DNA of 64,000 bases. It comes from an uncultured Gemmatimonadota bacterium. Lineage in GTDB: Bacteria; Gemmatimonadota; Gemmatimonadetes; Longimicrobiales; Longimicrobiaceae. The stretch lies in contig CADCTW010000203.1 of NCBI GenBank assembly GCA_902805735.1, positions 31,473 to 95,472 of the forward strand. The letters run 5' to 3'. Below are positions 34,119 through 41,682 of the stretch, in pieces. Both the position numbers and the translations under genes were made by a program. The notes beneath the pieces are model-generated. The model was not told where the DNA came from. It made no database searches and saw nothing but the letters and a program-made list of their open reading frames with translations. Numbering within the stretch: position 1 is the stretch's first letter; every line of letters starts with the position of its first letter.

Positions 34119-34498
34119 CGCAGCCGCTTCCCGCAGCCGGCGCAGAAGCGGCTCCCCGCGGGGTTGGCGAAGCCGCAGCCGTGCGGCGCCTCGGTGGACG
34201 CCACGCGCCCCCCGGCCACTGCGCGCTCCGCGTTCTCGGCGCCGCGGATGGCCTCCAGCGCCTCGTACGACATGCGGTCGCGCTGGGCGCGGTAGTCCGC
34301 CTCGTCCAGCTTCCCGCCCAGGTAGTCGTACTCCAGCTCGCGCAGCGAGGCCAGCGTGGCGCGGCGGCGCGCGTCCGCGTCCAGCAGCTCCCCCGGCGCG
34401 GCATCCACCAGCACCGCCGTGCGCCGCCCCGCGATGGGCCGGATCACCCACAGCGCCGCCCCCAGGGCCAGCAGCAGGCCGAAGAACAGGACGGTCAT
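34115..34498 (-). CDS. CcmI-like membrane protein with a C-terminal zinc ribbon
   Basis: A 127-residue protein. An N-terminal span (TVLFFGLLLALGAALWVI) is followed by RATLASLRELEYDYLGGKLDEADY, the motif of the N-terminal part of CcmI, and a cytoplasmic tail with CGFANPAGSRFCAGCGKRL, where four cysteines form a zinc ribbon. The TPR domain that binds apocytochrome in proteobacterial CcmI is absent. It is between an inverted-repeat element and ccmA, in the ccm operon. Confidence 0.7.
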   Translation of the reverse strand: MTVLFFGLLLALGAALWVIRPIAGRRTAVLVDAAPGELLDADARRRATLASLRELEYDYLGGKLDEADYRAQRDRMSYEALEAIRGAENAERAVAGGRVASTEAPHGCGFANPAGSRFCAGCGKRLR

Positions 34499-34579
34499 GC
34501 GGCACCTCGGCGGTTTGAGCCCCGGCAGTCCCGGGGACCACACGTTCCGCGCGACCGTACAATGGGGCGCGCCCGTTGC

Positions 34580-34707
34580 GGGCGAGTGAACTCGCTGCAA
34601 CGACTGCACGAAGTCCCCCTGCGGGGACTGTACGGTTCCGGCTGATCTTTCAGCACCAGTCCGCGAAGGCGGACTCTGTGCGGTTGTTGCCGCGAGTTTA
34701 CTCGCCC
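34580..34707. repeat. MITE-like inverted-repeat element, copy B, inside the ccm cluster
   Basis: Outer arms GGGCGAGTGAACTCG (34580-34594) and CGAGTTTACTCGCCC (34693-34707) enclose the same core as the copy at 21261: ACGAAGTCCCCCTGCGGGGA, CGGTTCCGGCTG, and AGTCCGCGAAGGCGGACT. The core is conserved while the outer arms differ between copies. It separates ccmH from the ccmI-like gene. Confidence 0.75.
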
Positions 34708-34724
34708 GGCTACGGTGGCTGCCA

Positions 34725-35207
34725 TCATACCCCCGCCTCCCCGCGCTCGTAGGCGCGCAGCGCGGCGTCGAGGCGCGCGCGGTCCTCGTCGCTCATGGCG
34801 GCGGCGGGGACGGGGGTGGCGGCGCGGCCGCGCAGGCGGCGCATGGCCAGGATCACGGCGCCTGCGCCCAGGAGGAGCACCAGCGGCGGGGCGATCCAGG
34901 CCCACATCCCGAAGTCGTCGCGGCGCGGGACGGTGCGGAGGCGCTCGCCGTAACGGGCGACGACGCCCTCCACGATCCGGTCGCTGGTCTGGCCCTGCAG
35001 CGCGGCCATGCGCACCGTGTCGCGCAGGGCGATGGCGGCGTCGGCCGGGCACATGTCCAGCGTGTGCGAGGGAGTGACGGGCGAGCGCAGCTCCGTCATG
35101 GCGCGGTGCGCCACCGCCTCGGTCTCGGGCGGAAGGCGGCGCTCCACCTGCGCGGCGGCCGGTGCGGCGAGGGCGGCCAGGAGCAGCGCCGCGAACGCGA
35201 TCCTCAT
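34725..35207 (-). CDS. ccmH: CcmH/CycL-like protein lacking the CxxC motif
   Basis: A 160-residue protein with a signal peptide (1-20, APAAAQ), the CcmH helical domain (AIALRDTVRMAALQGQTSDR then IVEGVVARYGERL), and a C-terminal membrane span (IAPPLVLLLGAGAVILAM) with a cytoplasmic tail. Canonical CcmH has LRCxxCQ, whose thiols reduce or bind the apocytochrome. Here the position reads LRSPVT (residues 40-45), and a single cysteine remains at residue 53 (DMCPAD). Thiol chemistry must therefore differ. Follows ccmF with an overlapping stop/start. Confidence 0.82.
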   Translation of the reverse strand: MRIAFAALLLAALAAPAAAQVERRLPPETEAVAHRAMTELRSPVTPSHTLDMCPADAAIALRDTVRMAALQGQTSDRIVEGVVARYGERLRTVPRRDDFGMWAWIAPPLVLLLGAGAVILAMRRLRGRAATPVPAAAMSDEDRARLDAALRAYERGEAGV

Positions 35208-37252
35208 CACGCCTCCACCAGCTCGCGCTCCGGCACGCGCGCGGCGCGCACGCGGGGGACGGGGCGCGTGGACTCGGCGGAGGGCCACATCGCCACCAGG
35301 GTGCCGATGGCCATGATGAGGCCGCCCAGCCAGATCCAGGGCACCAGCGGGTTCACCAGCACGCGCAGGGTGACCACGGGGCGCGGGTTCGTCCCCCGCG
35401 CCACGCCCTCCATGTCGTCGATCCCCGCCAGGATCAGGTACAGGTCCTCGTTCCAGGCGCGCTTGATCCCCACCTCGCTCACCACCTCTTCGCGGCGCGA
35501 GTAGGCGCGCTTCTCGGCGGTCAGCATCCCGGCGAACTCGCCGTTGCGCGCGACCTCCACCGAGGCGACCAGCTTGCTCATGTTCTGCGCGGGGTACGAC
35601 GACATCGCCTGGTAGGTGAGCGCGTACTCGTGCCCGAAGGGCGAGCGGATCTTCACCGTCTCGCCCGGCGAGAGGGCGGCCTGCTCCTCCACGTTGAAGG
35701 CGGCGCCCGCGAAGCCCGCGAACATCACCACCAGCCCCGCATGCACGACGTAGCCGCCGTAGCGCCGCCGGTTGCGCGCCACCAGGTGCACCATGGCCGG
35801 GAAGTACCGCTCGCGCTCGATGTGGGCGCGCGCGCGGGTGCCCTTGTGGAACTCCACCGCGATGGTGGCCATGGTGAAGGCGCCCAGCGCAAAGGTGAGC
35901 AGCGCGTATGTGTGGCGCACGCCGACCATCCACAGCACCGCCGCCGTGGCCAGCGCCACGCCGCCGGGCACGGCGAAGTTGCGGCGCAGGTTGCGCGGCG
36001 ACGCCTTGCGCCACGCGATCACGGGGCCGATCCCCAGCAGCGCCAGCAGCATCAGCCCGATGGGGATGTTGACGCGGTTGAACCACACGGGCCCCACCGT
36101 GATCTTGCGCCCCGCGAAGCCCTCGGAGATCAGGGGGAACATCGTCCCCCACAGCACCGCGAACATCGCCGTCACGAAAAGGAGGTTGTTCCCCAGAAAC
36201 GCCGCCTCGCGCGACAGGAACGACTCCATGCGGTGGTCCGGCTCGAAGCGGTCGCGCCGCCACCACACCAGCCCCGCCGTCACCAGGATCAGCGCGCTCA
36301 GGAAGCCCAAAAAGATCCAGGCGATGGTGAGGTTCTCGGCGAACGAGTGCACCGACTCGATCAGCCCCGAGCGCGTGAGGAAGGTGGCGAAGATGCTGAG
36401 CAGGAAGGTGCCCATCACCAGGAGCACGTTCCACATCTTGAGCATCCCCCGCTTCTCCTGGATCATCACGGAGTGCAGGTACGCCGTCCCCGTGAGCCAG
36501 GGGAGGAGCGACGCGTTCTCCACCGGGTCCCAGAACCAGTACCCGCCCCACCCCAGCTCCTCGTACGCCCACATCATCCCGAAGATGATGCCGATGGTCA
36601 AAAAGAACCACGCGAGCAGCGTCCACCGGCGGGTGGTGGCGATCCAGCGCGTGTCCAGCCGGCCCGAGAGGAGCGCGGCGACGCAGAAGGCGAAGGGGAT
36701 GGTGAAGCAGGTGAAGCCCAGGTACAGCGTGGGCGGGTGGATGGTCATCCAGTAGTTCTGGAGCTGCGGATTGAGCCCGCGGCCGTCCAGCGGGGTGAAG
36801 TCCAGCAGCTCGAACGGGTTGGACGCGAAGAGGATGACCACCAGGAAAAACGCCAGCACCGCCAGGTTCGTCCCCGTGACGTAGGGCATGAACTCGCGGT
36901 TGCGCCGCCGGTTCTGCGCGACGACGATGGCCGAGAAGAGGGCGAGCAGGGTGGCCCAGAAGACGAGCGACCCCGTCTGCCCCGCCCACAGCCCCGTGAT
37001 CTTGTAGAAGAGGGAGAGCTCGCGGTTGGAGTACCCCGCGACGTAGTTGTAGACGTACTCGTTGCGCAGGAAGGCCGCGATGATCGCTCCGCACGCCACC
37101 ACCAGCAGCCCGAACACCGCGTACACGGCGCGCTCGGCGCTGAGCACCAGGTCTCCGCGCCCGGCGCGCCCGCCCACGAAGCCGAGCGTGGCGCCCCACC
37201 CGGCCAGGAGGAGCGCCACCCAGAGGGCTACTTCGCCGATCGAAGTGATCAC
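35207..37252 (-). CDS. ccmF: Cytochrome c heme lyase subunit CcmF
   Basis: A 681-residue membrane protein with about 14 spans. The heme-presenting WWD domain GWGGYWFWDPVENASLLPWL lies near residue 230 and the heme-b/periplasmic histidines in NYWMTIHPPTLYLGF (near 165) and YLHSVMIQEKRGML (near 260). The C-terminal periplasmic domain (about 545-650) is present. Start GTG at 37252 overlaps the ccmE stop by 4 bp. Confidence 0.95.
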   Translation of the reverse strand: MITSIGEVALWVALLLAGWGATLGFVGGRAGRGDLVLSAERAVYAVFGLLVVACGAIIAAFLRNEYVYNYVAGYSNRELSLFYKITGLWAGQTGSLVFWATLLALFSAIVVAQNRRRNREFMPYVTGTNLAVLAFFLVVILFASNPFELLDFTPLDGRGLNPQLQNYWMTIHPPTLYLGFTCFTIPFAFCVAALLSGRLDTRWIATTRRWTLLAWFFLTIGIIFGMMWAYEELGWGGYWFWDPVENASLLPWLTGTAYLHSVMIQEKRGMLKMWNVLLVMGTFLLSIFATFLTRSGLIESVHSFAENLTIAWIFLGFLSALILVTAGLVWWRRDRFEPDHRMESFLSREAAFLGNNLLFVTAMFAVLWGTMFPLISEGFAGRKITVGPVWFNRVNIPIGLMLLALLGIGPVIAWRKASPRNLRRNFAVPGGVALATAAVLWMVGVRHTYALLTFALGAFTMATIAVEFHKGTRARAHIERERYFPAMVHLVARNRRRYGGYVVHAGLVVMFAGFAGAAFNVEEQAALSPGETVKIRSPFGHEYALTYQAMSSYPAQNMSKLVASVEVARNGEFAGMLTAEKRAYSRREEVVSEVGIKRAWNEDLYLILAGIDDMEGVARGTNPRPVVTLRVLVNPLVPWIWLGGLIMAIGTLVAMWPSAESTRPVPRVRAARVPERELVEA

Positions 37253-37674
37253 GACGCCTTCAGTTCCGCTTCGACGGCCTCGTAGCGCGAGCCGCACTTG
37301 GTGAGCACGGTCGACGCCTCGAAGGTGCCGGCCCGCGTGAACTTGCCTTCCACCACCACGTCGCGCCCCTCCTTGAAGGTGTCGGGGAGCGGCCCGTTGT
37401 ACTTCACGGGGAACTTGGTCTGCCCGGTGGCGATGTCCACCACGGTGAAGGAAAGGTCCAGCGTGCGCTGGTCGTAGTGCACGGTGCCCGGCACCACGCG
37501 CCCGCCCACCTTGTACCCCAGCTCGTGCAGCGACGCGTCTTTGCGCACCGCCGCCACCAGCTCGGTGGGGGTGTAGTAGTACATCGCGGAGTCCTTCATC
37601 CCCGTCACCATCAGGTACCCCACGACGCCCACCAGCCCTACGGCCGCCGCTGCGAACTTGCGCTGCTTCTTCAC
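37249..37674 (-). CDS. ccmE: Cytochrome c maturation heme chaperone CcmE, Cys variant
   Basis: A 141-residue periplasmic OB-fold protein anchored by one N-terminal span (KFAAAAVGLVGVVGYLMVTG). The body matches CcmE (YTPTELVA, RVGGxV-like YKVGGRVVPGTV, VKYNGPLPDTFKEGRDVVVE). The heme-attachment motif, HxxxY in most species, is CGSRY here: Cys 127 replaces histidine and the tyrosine at 131 is kept. Cys-type CcmE is known from some archaea and sulfate reducers. Start GTG at 37674 with GGAGGG upstream; an upstream frame through the repeat was rejected. Confidence 0.92.
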   Translation of the reverse strand: MKKQRKFAAAAVGLVGVVGYLMVTGMKDSAMYYYTPTELVAAVRKDASLHELGYKVGGRVVPGTVHYDQRTLDLSFTVVDIATGQTKFPVKYNGPLPDTFKEGRDVVVEGKFTRAGTFEASTVLTKCGSRYEAVEAELKAS

Positions 37675-37788
37675 CGGGAAAGCCCTCCGCGGAAGGATGC
37701 GAATCAACGCGCCGAATATAGCGCGCAATCGCCAGCGGTGAAAGGCATTTGCGGTAACACGGGTTGTCGGGGAAAGCCCTACAGAAGG

Positions 37789-37853
37789 CTCACACAGAGA
37801 CCCAGAGGCACAGAGACGAAGTTCATCTCTGTGCCTCTGGGTCTCTGTGTGAG
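37789..37853. repeat. Terminator-like palindrome with a compensatory change
   Basis: Perfect 28-bp arms around CGAAGTTCA. The left arm has GAGACCCAGAG where other copies have GAGACACAGAG, and the right arm has the matching CTCTGGGTCTC. The change on both sides preserves pairing. It ends 5 bp from the recN stop codon. Confidence 0.9.
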
Positions 37854-37858
37854 TCATT

Positions 37859-39529
37859 TCAAACCCCTACGCCACGCTCCAGCAGCTCGCGCGCATGCTC
37901 CAGCGACACCGCGCTCTCCGGATCGCCGCCGAGCATGCGGGCGATCTCGTGCACGCGGCCGGCGGATTCCAGGGCGGTGATCTCGGTGGTGGTCTTGCCG
38001 CCGCGCTCGCGTTTGGCCACCAGCAGGTGCAGGTGCGCGCGGGAGGCGATTTGCGGGAGGTGGGTGATGGCGAACACCTGATGGCTCGCCGCCACTTCGC
38101 GCATCTTGTCGCCCACCTGCAGCCCCACGCGCCCGCCGATCCCCGCGTCCACCTCGTCGAAGATCAGGGTGGGGACGGAGTCCAGCCGGGCCAGGATGGT
38201 CTTGAGGGCGAGCATGATGCGCGACATCTCGCCGCCGGAGGCCACATAGGAGAGCGGCTTGGGCTCGAACCCCTTGTTGAGGGCCACGCGGAACTCCACG
38301 TCCTCCGCCCCGTGCGCGGTGGGCGCGGGCAGCGGCACGGTGACCGCCGCGAAGACGCCGCCCGCCATCCCCAGCTCGGGGAGGACGCCGGTGACTTCGC
38401 GCGAAAGCTTCTTGACCGCCTTTTCACGTCGCGCGCCCAGTTCGGCGGCGGCGGCGGCGCGGGCTTCGCGGGCGGCGTCCAGGCGCTTCTGCAGGGCGGC
38501 GGCCTCGAAGCCGGCGCCGTCCACCAGATCCAGCTCGGCGCGCGCCCGGCGGCCGATCTCCACGATCTCCTCCAGCGTGCCGCCGTACTTGGAGCGCAGG
38601 CGGAAGAGCAGGTCCTGCCGGCGGCGGATCTCGTCCAGCCGCGCCGGATCGTGCTCGATGCCGGCGCCGTAGCGCTCCATGCGGTCGCCCAGCTCCTGCA
38701 GGGCATAATAAGCGTTGTCGTACAGCTCCTGCAGCTCCCCCTGCGACGGGTCGATGCGGACGAGCGAGTCCAGCGCGCGGCGGATCCCACCCAGCTCGCC
38801 TACCAGCGCCTGGTCCGCGCCGATCAGCGCTTCGTACAGGCCGCCGGAAAGGGAGGTGAGCTCCTCGGAGTGGGTGAGGCGGCGCGCCTCGTCCTCCAGC
38901 TCGTCTTCCTCGCCGGGGCGCAGATTGGCCTTTTCGATCTCCTCCGCCTGGAAGCGCAGGTAGTCGGCGCGCTGCATGGCCTCGCGGCGGCGCGTCTCCA
39001 GCGACTCCAGCTCCCGCTCCAGGCCCCCGACGGCGGCGTGGGCGGCGCGCATCCGCTCGGCCGCGTCGCCGTTGGCGGCGTACGCGTCGAGGATGGCGCG
39101 CTGCTCGTCGCGGCGCAGCAGCGTCTGGTGCTCGTGCTGGCCGTGCAGGTCCACCAGCAGGCGCCCCAGTTCGCCCAGCACGGAGACGGTGGTGGGCGAG
39201 CCGTTCACCCAAGCGCGGCTGCGCCCCTCCGCCACCACCTCGCGCTTGAGGACGAGGGTCCCCTCCTCCGCCTCGAAGCCGCGCTCGTCCAGCATGCGCG
39301 CGATGTCGTCGCGCCCCGCCACGTCGAACACGCCCTCCACGGAGGCGCGGTCTTCGCCGTGGCGCACCACGTCCGCCGAGGCGCGCTCGCCCAGGAGCAG
39401 GCCCAGCGCGCCCACGATGATCGACTTGCCCGCCCCCGTTTCGCCGGTGAGCACGTTGAGGCCCGGCCCCAGCCGTACGCTGAGCCGGTCGATCAGGGCG
39501 AAGTTGCGGATCCGCAGCTCGGAAAGCAT
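37859..39529 (-). CDS. recN: DNA repair protein RecN
   Basis: A 556-residue SMC-like ATPase for double-strand-break repair. It opens MLSELRIRNFALIDRLSVRL with Walker A LTGETGAGKSIIVGAL (residue ~29). Two long coiled-coil stretches (about 150-230 and 265-370) flank the zinc-free hinge, and the C-terminal lobe carries SYVASGGEMSRIMLALK and Walker B TLIFDEVDAGIGGRVG, then ITHLPQIA. Length is standard. It is followed on the same strand by the ccm genes, with a palindrome between. Confidence 0.96.
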   Translation of the reverse strand: MLSELRIRNFALIDRLSVRLGPGLNVLTGETGAGKSIIVGALGLLLGERASADVVRHGEDRASVEGVFDVAGRDDIARMLDERGFEAEEGTLVLKREVVAEGRSRAWVNGSPTTVSVLGELGRLLVDLHGQHEHQTLLRRDEQRAILDAYAANGDAAERMRAAHAAVGGLERELESLETRRREAMQRADYLRFQAEEIEKANLRPGEEDELEDEARRLTHSEELTSLSGGLYEALIGADQALVGELGGIRRALDSLVRIDPSQGELQELYDNAYYALQELGDRMERYGAGIEHDPARLDEIRRRQDLLFRLRSKYGGTLEEIVEIGRRARAELDLVDGAGFEAAALQKRLDAAREARAAAAAELGARREKAVKKLSREVTGVLPELGMAGGVFAAVTVPLPAPTAHGAEDVEFRVALNKGFEPKPLSYVASGGEMSRIMLALKTILARLDSVPTLIFDEVDAGIGGRVGLQVGDKMREVAASHQVFAITHLPQIASRAHLHLLVAKRERGGKTTTEITALESAGRVHEIARMLGGDPESAVSLEHARELLERGVGV

Positions 39530-39595
39530 GCGCGAAGATACACCGAAAGGGGGGCGGAGTTCAAGGGAAGTGAACAGCGAGCGTGGGTGCGCGGG

Positions 39596-39777
39596 GCCCT
39601 CTCCCCCCCGACCCCCCTCCCCCAAACCGCTGGGGGAGGGGGGCGCATCTTCGGTATCACGCGCCGCCCACCGATTGCATACGCCGCGGCGTCTGCAAAC
39701 CCCGGGCGCGGCTGGATGGGTGGAATGCGCCCCCCTCTCCCGTTATCGGGAGAGGGGGGTCGGGGGGGTGAGGGCCT
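39596..39777. repeat. GGGAGAGGGG-type repeat, large inverted pair
   Basis: Two copies in opposite orientation: CCCTCTCCCC... at 39596-39648 and its complement form, GCGCCCCCCTCTCCCGTTAT then CGGGAGAGGGGGGTCGGGGG, at 39726-39777. Each contains a small internal dyad (CTCTCCCGTTATCGGGAGAG). It fills most of the 304-bp gap between mgtE and recN; nothing else is seen there. A related pair is at 56131-56330. Confidence 0.75.
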
Positions 39778-39833
39778 CCGCGGACGCCAGCGACATCCCC
39801 GCACTCACGCACCAAAGCACTCACGCGTTTCTT

Positions 39834-41207
39834 CTACAACAGCATCTGCGACGCCAGGCCGAGGAGCAGGAAGAAGCCGAACATGTCGGTGAAGGCCGTG
39901 ACGAAGATGGAGGAGGCGATGGCGGGGTCGATGCCCACGCGCTCCAGCATGGTGGGGACGAAGGCGCCGGCGAAGCTCCCCACGGCCAGGTTGCCCCACA
40001 TGGACATCAGGACCACGGCGGCCAGGCGCGTGTCGACCCCCTCGTAGCTGGCGAGGAGGTAGGTGGCGGTGGCGAGGACCAGCCCCGTCACCAGGCCGTT
40101 CGTGGCGCCCACCAGCAGCTCCTTGAAGAGCACGCTCCACGGGCGGCGCGAGCCCTGGGTGAGGGCCAGGCGGCGCACCGTCACGGCCAGGGCCTGCGTG
40201 CCGCTGTTGCCGCCCATCCCGGCGATCACGGGCATGCACACGGCCAGCAGGGCCACCTTGGCGACCACGTCCTCGAACGCGTAGATGATGGCCGCGGCCG
40301 AGGACGCGGTGAGGAGGTTGACGCAGAGCCAGGGGAGGCGCGACTTGACCGCGTCGCGCCAGCCGCCGCGCAGCTCCTCGCCCTGGGAGGTGCCGCCCAG
40401 GCCGAGGATGTCGCGCGTGTTCTCCTCCTCCATCACGTCCAGCACGTCGTCGAAGGTCACGCCGCCCAGCAGGCGCCCCGCCCCATCCACCACCGCCACC
40501 ACCGTGAGGTTGTAGCGCGACACGGCGCGCGCCACCTCCTCGCGGTCCGTCTCGGGGAGCACGACAGCGGGGACCTCCTCCACCAGGTCGGCCACCTGGG
40601 CGGCGGGGGAGGCGCTCACCAGCCGAGCCAGTGGGAGGAAGCCCCGCAGCACGCGGCGCCGGTCGATCACGAAGACGACGTACAGCTCCTCCAGCTCCAT
40701 CTCCTGCGCCTGCCTGCGCACCTCCTCGGTGGCCTCGGCGGCGGTGAGGCCCACGGGGATCGCCACCAGCTCCGTGGTCATGATGCCGCCCGCGGAGTCC
40801 TCCGGGTAACGCATCAGGTCGCGGATCTCGCCGGCGTCCTCCACCGGGAGCGCCGCGAGCACGCGGGCCTGGTCCTCCGGGTCCATCTCGCCGATCAGGT
40901 CCGCCGCGTCGTCGTCGGACATCTCGGCCACGACGGCGGCGATCTGATCGTTCTCCAGCCCCGCGAGCGAGTCTTCCGGGTGCTCGTCGGGGTCCATCTC
41001 CGCCAGCGCCTCGGCGGCCATGGCGGGGTCGTCGGCCAGCACCCCCACCACGTGGGCGCGGTCTTCCTCGTCCAGCTCCTCCAGCAGGTCGGCCACGTCG
41101 CTGGCGTGCGGGATCGCCTCCAGGAAGGCGCGCAGCCCCGCGTCGTCCTCTGCTTCCAGGAGCTCGCGGAGCCGCTCGACGGAGTGTTCTTCGGAGGGTG
41201 GCGTCAC
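39834..41207 (-). CDS. mgtE: Magnesium transporter MgtE
   Basis: A 457-residue Mg2+ channel. An acidic superhelical N domain (about 1-125, DEEDRAHVVGVL, SDDDAADLIGEMD) is followed by two CBS domains (about 130-255, DSAGGIMTTELVAIP and RRVLRGFLPLARLV) and five membrane spans (from about 285). The pore signature IAGMGGNSGTQALAVTVRRLAL is intact. Acidic residues of the N and CBS domains gate the pore. Start GTG at 41207; it lies 19 bp after ybeY, so it may end the phoH operon. Confidence 0.95.
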   Translation of the reverse strand: MTPPSEEHSVERLRELLEAEDDAGLRAFLEAIPHASDVADLLEELDEEDRAHVVGVLADDPAMAAEALAEMDPDEHPEDSLAGLENDQIAAVVAEMSDDDAADLIGEMDPEDQARVLAALPVEDAGEIRDLMRYPEDSAGGIMTTELVAIPVGLTAAEATEEVRRQAQEMELEELYVVFVIDRRRVLRGFLPLARLVSASPAAQVADLVEEVPAVVLPETDREEVARAVSRYNLTVVAVVDGAGRLLGGVTFDDVLDVMEEENTRDILGLGGTSQGEELRGGWRDAVKSRLPWLCVNLLTASSAAAIIYAFEDVVAKVALLAVCMPVIAGMGGNSGTQALAVTVRRLALTQGSRRPWSVLFKELLVGATNGLVTGLVLATATYLLASYEGVDTRLAAVVLMSMWGNLAVGSFAGAFVPTMLERVGIDPAIASSIFVTAFTDMFGFFLLLGLASQMLL

Positions 41208-41226
41208 GTGCGTGGCGTGTGAGCGG

Positions 41227-41682
41227 TCATGCGCCGCCGCTGGAAAGAAAGGAGCGCAGGAGCTCTTCCTGGCGGATGAACATCTCGGACTCCACCCGCT
41301 CGGGCCCGTCGGGGTGCTCGTAGCCCAGGACGTGGAGGGCGCCGTGCACCGCCAGCCGCAGCACCTCCTCCGCCGGCGTGGCCCCGAACTCGGCCGCCTG
41401 GCGGACGGCCTGCTCCACGCCCACGTAGATGTCGCCCAGCGGCGGCTCGTCGCCCTCGTGCATGGCGAAGGTGATGACGTCGGTGGGCCCCTCGTGCTCC
41501 AGGTACTCCTGGTTCATGGCGGCGATGGCCCCGTCGTCCAGCAGCGCCAGGGAGATCTCGGCCTCCTCGATCCCCTCGGCGCTGAGGACGTGGCGCACGG
41601 CGGCCTCCACCCGCTCCGCCTCCACGGGCGGGTGCACGCCGGGCCCCACGCTCACCTCCACGATCAGGTCGTCCACGCTCAC
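41227..41682 (-). CDS. ybeY: Endoribonuclease YbeY
   Basis: A 151-residue metalloprotein needed for 16S rRNA 3' end maturation and ribosome quality control. The zinc site is seen as AVHGALHVLGYEHPDG (HxxxHxxxxxH), and GPTDVITFAMHEG is the upstream conserved block. The GTG at 41682 overlaps the pgpH stop by 4 bp. Confidence 0.94.
   Translation of the reverse strand: MSVDDLIVEVSVGPGVHPPVEAERVEAAVRHVLSAEGIEEAEISLALLDDGAIAAMNQEYLEHEGPTDVITFAMHEGDEPPLGDIYVGVEQAVRQAAEFGATPAEEVLRLAVHGALHVLGYEHPDGPERVESEMFIRQEELLRSFLSSGGA

Noticed and set aside
34725..35207. Frameshift explaining the missing CcmH cysteines
   Set aside because: The frame is open throughout, and flanking helices match CcmH in the same register, so the change is substitution, not frameshift.
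39834..41207. Magnesium riboswitch for mgtE
   Set aside because: ybeY ends only 19 bp upstream, so there is no room for a leader.
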